From: an uncultured Eubacteriales bacterium
Lineage (GTDB): Bacteria; Bacillota; Clostridia; Oscillospirales; Oscillospiraceae
Assembly: GCA_902475515.1 (NCBI GenBank)
Contig: CABSAB010000024.1
Span: forward strand, 1-11,067
Length of the DNA: 11,067 nt
Direction: 5' to 3'
The notes beneath the pieces are model-generated. The model did no database searches. It was not told where the DNA came from and saw only the letters and a list, made by a program, of their open reading frames with translations. This document shows positions 7,856 to 11,067 of the stretch, one piece after another; position 1 is the stretch's first letter; the number at the start of each line of letters is the position of its first letter. The translations under genes and the position numbers were made by a program.

Positions 7856-7890
7856 TTCGGCGGAATGATAACAGGGAGAAATCCGCAGAA
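7856..7890. promoter_or_regulatory. Imperfect inverted repeat, candidate operator between divergent promoters
   Basis: TTCGGCGGA (7856-7864) and TCCGCAGAA (7882-7890) are complementary at 8 of 9 positions, separated by 17 bases. The dyad centre (about 7873) falls midway between the GH3 -10 candidate and the -35 of the divergent regulator promoter. That is where a local regulator would bind to control both. AraC-family proteins often use direct repeats, so the binder may be different. Confidence 0.45.
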
Positions 7891-7894
7891 TATG

Positions 7895-7923
7895 TGGACA
7901 ATTTTCAGCTTTTATGGTAAAAT
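7895..7923 (+). promoter_or_regulatory. Promoter of the AraC-family regulator gene
   Basis: TGGACA (7895-7900) and TAAAAT (7918-7923) are separated by 17 bases. TGG directly before the -10 gives an extended -10. The ribosome binding site GGAGG (7944-7948) and the ATG at 7958 follow. This is the best-formed vegetative promoter in the window. Confidence 0.7.
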
Positions 7924-7957
7924 GACAACACTTTGCAGCAGTTGGAGGATATTTTTC

Positions 7958-9074
7958 ATGGATTATCCACAAGAAGCATGCCGCACCTGTATCTATCAAA
8001 CTCAAGTCGAACTGTACCGGAGCCGGCTGCGGCGCCAGCTGATTTTGGACATTGTCAATTTTCATCCCATCCACGGTCCTTCCCTTGCAGAGGTAGGCGA
8101 ATACTATGGCTATGATTTTTCCAACGGGCAAGTAGTCATTTTTGTATTGAAGCTTTCTCCTAAAAACGCTTCTCCGGAGGCACGCAACCCGGGCCTCCAT
8201 GCGGCGGAGCAGATTCTTCGGAACTCGCTGGAATCCTATGCAGGAGAATTTGAGCTTTGCCACACTGAGGATTTTTTGACCGGGCTCCTTTCCCCGGCGG
8301 ATGGCGCCGGAGCCTGGAAGCGCAGGCTTGCTTTGGGCTTCCAGCGCCTACGCCAGGACAGGCAGCTCTCCCTCTTTCATCTGGTTCTGGGCGAAGGGCC
8401 TGCGGCAACGGACGCCAGCACCCTGTGCGAGTGCTTCCGTGCTGCCATGAACGCACTGGAGCTAGGCGTGATGTACGGCTATGACCGGATCTATGACTCC
8501 ACCGTCCTGGACGAGATCCTTCCCCTGGACAGCACCATGTTATCGCCGCTGCATCAGGCGGTTTTACAAGACCTGCTGGCCGCCCGGGACCCGGAGCAGC
8601 TCAAGGCCTGGTTGGATGCGCTGTTTTCCGAGCTGTCTCCGCGCAGGAATTTTATGTGCTGCGCCAAGGAAATCTATTGGACACCTGTGTGACCCTCGCG
8701 CAGGAGCAGGAAACCCTGACGGACCTGTTTCGGCGGTTTTGCCAGGCCGGCACCAGTTCCCTCAGCGCCGCGGTTTCTATGGTGCAAAGCCATATTGCCC
8801 TTCATTTTCGGGAGACACTGACCCTGGAACATCTGAGCACTCTTTCAGGCCTGAACCCGCAATACCTCAGCACGCTCTACCGGCAAGAAACCGGACGATC
8901 ACGCAGCACATAAAATTCCTGCGAATCCTAGCCGCTCAGTCCCTCCTTCGAGACACACAATTATCTGTAGAGCAGATCGCCCACCAGGTGGGCTATGAGG
9001 ATTTCCGCTATTTTAGCAGGGTATTTCAACAAGCTACCGGGAAAACACCCAGCGGCTATCGAAAGGACCTGTGA
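7958..9074 (+). pseudogene. AraC-family transcriptional regulator broken by two frameshifts
   Basis: Three consecutive frames together make one regulator of about 370 residues. Frame one starts at ATG 7958 (GGAGG at 7944-7948) and stops at 8690-8692. It holds a soluble N-terminal domain of unknown ligand with no membrane segment and no receiver. The next frame carries AQEFYVLRQGNLLDTC, then the first helix-turn-helix LTLEHLSTLSGLNPQYLSTL, and stops at 8911-8913. The last frame supplies ITQHIKFLRILAAQSLL, the second helix-turn-helix SVEQIAHQVGYEDFRYFSRV and FQQATGKTPSGYR, ending at 9074. The first break is near 8630-8650 (net -1), the second near 8893 (loss of 1 or 4 bases). As written, translation gives only 244 residues with no DNA-binding domain. 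No slippery heptamer is evident. Divergent placement implies it once controlled the GH3 gene. Sequencing or assembly error is the main alternative. Confidence 0.85.
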
Positions 9075-9147
9075 CAGCAGCACCGCCCGGACCATTTCCG
9101 CGCCAAACACTTTTCTCCCGGAAAGCCGCTTACCTTTTGGTGTGTAC

Positions 9148-9178
9148 TTGCATTCCATTTCTTTTATGCTAATATAAT
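9148..9178 (+). promoter_or_regulatory. Promoter of the flavodoxin-family gene
   Basis: TTGCAT (9148-9153) lies upstream of two overlapping -10 options. One is TAATAT (9170-9175) with an upstream TGC extended -10 and 16-base spacing; the other is a perfect TATAAT (9173-9178) at 19-base spacing. Either gives a leader of about 30 bases before the ATG at 9216. Confidence 0.6.
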
Positions 9179-9215
9179 GGATGATCCACCGCAAATTAAA
9201 ATTGGAGGTGCCTTG

Positions 9216-9833
9216 ATGAAAGTACTGCTGATCAACGGAAGCCCGCACGCAAAGGGAAACACGGCAATCGCCCTGGATGAGATGGAAAAAATTTTTGCAG
9301 AACAGGGTGTTGAGACGGAACGGATCCACATTGGCCATAAGGCCATTCGCGGATGTATCGCCTGCAGAAGCTGTTTCCAAAGCGGGAAATGTGTTTTTGA
9401 GGATTCGGTCAATGAAACTGCGCCAAAATTTGAACAGGCCGATGGAATCGTAGTCGCCTCCCCGGTATACTACGCCTCTGCCAACGCCACACTGGTCGCA
9501 TTCTTGGACCGGCTGTTTTACAGCACAAGCTTTGACAAAACTATGAAGGTGGGAGCGGCTGTTGCCGTGGCCAGACGCGGCGGCGCATCTGCTACCTTTG
9601 ACGAGCTCAACAAATATTTTACGATTTCAGGCATGCCGGTGGCCTCTGCACAGTATTGGAACAGTGTTCACGGCCGCGAGCAGGGCGAGGCTATGCAGGA
9701 TGCGGAAGGCCTGCAAACCATGCGGGACTTGGCCAGAAATATGACCTTTTTGATGAAGAGCATTGAACTGGGCAAGGCACAATTTGGACTGCCGGAGAAG
9801 GAGCCCTGGACGCCGACGCACTTTATTCGATAA
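9216..9833 (+). CDS. Flavodoxin-fold NAD(P)H-dependent FMN oxidoreductase with compact Cys motif (iron-sulfur flavoprotein-like)
   Basis: A 205-residue cytoplasmic flavoprotein of the NADPH-dependent FMN reductase / WrbA-like fold. The N-terminus MKVLLINGSPHAKGNT is the beta strand and phosphate-binding loop for FMN. SPVYYASANATLVAFLDR (from about residue 86) is the second flavin-contacting segment. Between them, CIACRSCFQSGKC places Cys47, Cys50, Cys53 and Cys59 as CX2CX2CX5C. This fits the compact CX2CX2CX4-7C motif that binds a [4Fe-4S] cluster in archaeal and clostridial iron-sulfur flavoproteins. Such proteins reduce small acceptors such as quinones, O2 or peroxide, but the substrate here is unknown. 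The ATG at 9216 is chosen because GGAGG (9204-9208) lies 7 bases before it; an in-frame ATG at 9177 lacks such a site and overlaps the -10. It has its own promoter and terminator, so it is probably a single-gene unit unrelated to the GH3 locus. Confidence 0.87.
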   Translation: MKVLLINGSPHAKGNTAIALDEMEKIFAEQGVETERIHIGHKAIRGCIACRSCFQSGKCVFEDSVNETAPKFEQADGIVVASPVYYASANATLVAFLDRLFYSTSFDKTMKVGAAVAVARRGGASATFDELNKYFTISGMPVASAQYWNSVHGREQGEAMQDAEGLQTMRDLARNMTFLMKSIELGKAQFGLPEKEPWTPTHFIR

Positions 9834-9840
9834 GGTCAAT

Positions 9841-9879
9841 AAAAACAGGAGCCGCTCTCATGGAGCAGCTCCTGTTTTT
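9841..9879. terminator. Bidirectional terminator between convergent genes
   Basis: AAAAACAGGAGC (9841-9852) pairs perfectly with GCTCCTGTTTTT (9868-9879). An inner GCTC/GAGC helix extends the stem past a single C/A mismatch around a TCATG loop. A-runs and T-runs flank both sides. It lies 7 bases after the flavodoxin stop and 10 bases from the glycosyltransferase stop, so it serves both convergent genes. Confidence 0.9.
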
Positions 9880-9889
9880 GCCGCGCAGC

Positions 9890-11026
9890 CTATTGGATTG
9901 GTTCCGGATTGTACCGTCTGAGCCAATCCAGTTCCGTGCGCCCGGGATTCGGTGCATACCATCCATCCTCAAACAAACGCTCGATTCTTCGAAAATACTC
10001 CTCATACATGCGTCCCACACGCTCCATGGAGTAGTTGGCCGCCGCCCATGTCCGGCAGTCCTCCGGCTTGAGCGCATCTATATGGTTGACCGCCCAGCAG
10101 AATTCTTCAAACGTCCTGCAGCGGTATCCGGTGACTCCATGGACGACCGTCTCGGGAAAAGCTCCCCAGTCGGTGGTGATCACCGGTGTTCCGCACAGCT
10201 GCGCCTCCACGTTCACACCGCCGAAGGGTTCCAGATAATAGGTAGGCATTAAAACCGCCTTGGCGTTTTGCAGCAGCAGCGCCCGCTCTTTGGGGCCAAC
10301 TGCGGGCAAATAGCGAATATGACGCTCCCCCGCCAGATGCAGCCCCTCCTGCGGATTTTCCAGCGTCCCCTGGCCCACCACATACAGTGTATGCCCGGTG
10401 GCCTTCGCGATGTCCGCCGCAGTCTGCACCCCTTTCCGTCCAATCAAGCGGCCCAAATACAGCAGATAGTCTCCTTTTTCCTTTTGAAACGGAAAATCCT
10501 CCAACTCAAAATAATTGGGGATCACACAATCATACCAGGGGCCATCCTCAATTCCAAGCAACCCATAGACGTAGTGCATCCAGGCGTAGGACTCAAATAC
10601 CCTGTGCTGAGAAAAGACACCGCTGTACCCGATCCCCGGTTCCACAGTCAGAAGTCCCACCGCGTCTGCCACCGGCTTTTGGTAATTTCCCATAGGACAC
10701 AGCAGGATATCTCTCTCCTGTCTGCGCATTAAAATCTCTTGAATGGCATTTCGATTAAACACAGCATGCGCCTCGTCTCCGGGATCACATCGAAAAAATC
10801 CGGCAGCTCTGTCATAGTCTCCATAGGCTTTTTTCAACGTCTGCTGATCGGACACCTGTACAAATTCGTCACAGGGTACCTGCGAGCCTTCCACACCGTA
10901 AAAAATAACCGTGTGCCCATAGCTTTTTAGGATCTTTGCCAGCTTAATGATTTTTTGCGTATAAGCACAGGCTGAATTTTCCCTTGTCGTTTCCAGATGA
11001 GCCAGGCCCAGGTAGTGAAACCGCAC
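9890..11026 (-). CDS. Glycosyltransferase, GT4-like (GT-B fold)
   Basis: A 378-residue retaining-type glycosyltransferase with the two-domain GT-B layout. The N-terminal acceptor domain begins MRFHYLGLAHLETTRE and continues CAYTQKIIKLAKILKSYGH. The C-terminal donor domain holds DYLLYLGRLIGRKGVQTA (186-203), a YVVGQG strand (215-220), and LEPFGGVNVEAQLCGTPVI with the EX7E pair Glu266 and Glu274 that contacts the nucleotide sugar. No signal or membrane segment is seen, so it acts in the cytoplasm, probably on a surface polysaccharide or glycolipid. Donor and acceptor cannot be deduced. The start is a GTG at 11026 with an in-frame stop three codons upstream. The ribosome binding site AAGGAG is about 11 bases away, slightly long. 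The stop runs into the shared terminator. Confidence 0.87.
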   Translation of the reverse strand: MRFHYLGLAHLETTRENSACAYTQKIIKLAKILKSYGHTVIFYGVEGSQVPCDEFVQVSDQQTLKKAYGDYDRAAGFFRCDPGDEAHAVFNRNAIQEILMRRQERDILLCPMGNYQKPVADAVGLLTVEPGIGYSGVFSQHRVFESYAWMHYVYGLLGIEDGPWYDCVIPNYFELEDFPFQKEKGDYLLYLGRLIGRKGVQTAADIAKATGHTLYVVGQGTLENPQEGLHLAGERHIRYLPAVGPKERALLLQNAKAVLMPTYYLEPFGGVNVEAQLCGTPVITTDWGAFPETVVHGVTGYRCRTFEEFCWAVNHIDALKPEDCRTWAAANYSMERVGRMYEEYFRRIERLFEDGWYAPNPGRTELDWLRRYNPEPIQ

Positions 11027-11032
11027 GTCAAT

Positions 11033-11067
11033 TCACGCTCCTTCCAATCCGAAAAGGGCGCCGGTTT
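11033..11067 (-). CDS. Possible end of an upstream gene (partial)
   Basis: Reading in from the right edge on the - strand, one frame gives TGALFGLEGA and stops at TGA 11035-11033, 6 bases before the glycosyltransferase GTG. A close upstream gene would suit the crowded ribosome binding site there. Eleven codons are too few to identify a product or to exclude chance. Confidence 0.3.
   Translation of the reverse strand, partial: TGALFGLEGA

Noticed and set aside
7821..7901. N-terminal extension of the GH3 protein to a start at 7901
   Set aside because: It would cross the promoter region, and the AAAGGAGG site clearly serves the ATG at 7820.
8630..8660. Programmed -1 frameshifting in the regulator
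   Set aside because: No X-XXY-YYZ slippery heptamer or stable downstream structure is evident, and a second independent shift follows near 8893. Mutation or error is simpler.

Overview
The window looks like chromosomal DNA of a gut-type Clostridia, probably an Oscillospiraceae/Ruminococcaceae relative. This is inferred from the moderately high GC, the strong AGGAGG-type ribosome binding sites, the MBOAT plus DHHW-protein pair, a lipoprotein sugar-binding protein with an A/S-rich linker, and a beta-glucosidase of the inverted-domain GH3 type. The taxon is an inference, not a match.

Layout. (1) Positions 2-2923, + strand: the end of a small gene (probably DUF4358), an MBOAT membrane O-acyltransferase and a DHHW (AlgJ-like) protein, tightly packed and closed by a hairpin terminator. 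They look like a module for acylating a cell-surface or exported glycan. (2) Positions 3016-4924, + strand: a monocistronic lipoprotein ABC-type solute-binding protein with its own promoter-like hexamers and a strong symmetric terminator. No permease or ATPase gene is visible. (3) Positions 4986-9074: a carbohydrate locus in partial decay. An intact cytoplasmic GH3 glycosidase (- strand) is followed by a C-terminal remnant of a second solute-binding protein (- strand). The GH3 is divergent from an AraC-family regulator (+ strand) broken by two frameshifts. The gap between the GH3 and the regulator holds two promoter candidates and a centrally placed imperfect dyad. (4) Positions 9148-9833, + strand: a flavodoxin-fold oxidoreductase with a compact four-cysteine motif like that of iron-sulfur flavoproteins. 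(5) Positions 9841-9879: a bidirectional terminator. (6) Positions 9890-11026, - strand: a GT4-like glycosyltransferase, possibly preceded by the end of another gene at the window edge.

How it fits together. The acyltransferase module and the glycosyltransferase both point to surface-glycan work but lie at opposite ends and need not be linked. The central locus would once have been a regulator / glycosidase / importer set for beta-linked oligosaccharides. In this sequence only the enzyme is still intact.

I see no phage, IS element, CRISPR array, tRNA or rRNA. Nothing amounts to a clearly new system. The most notable observations are the selective decay around the intact GH3 gene and the dyad placed midway between the divergent promoters.
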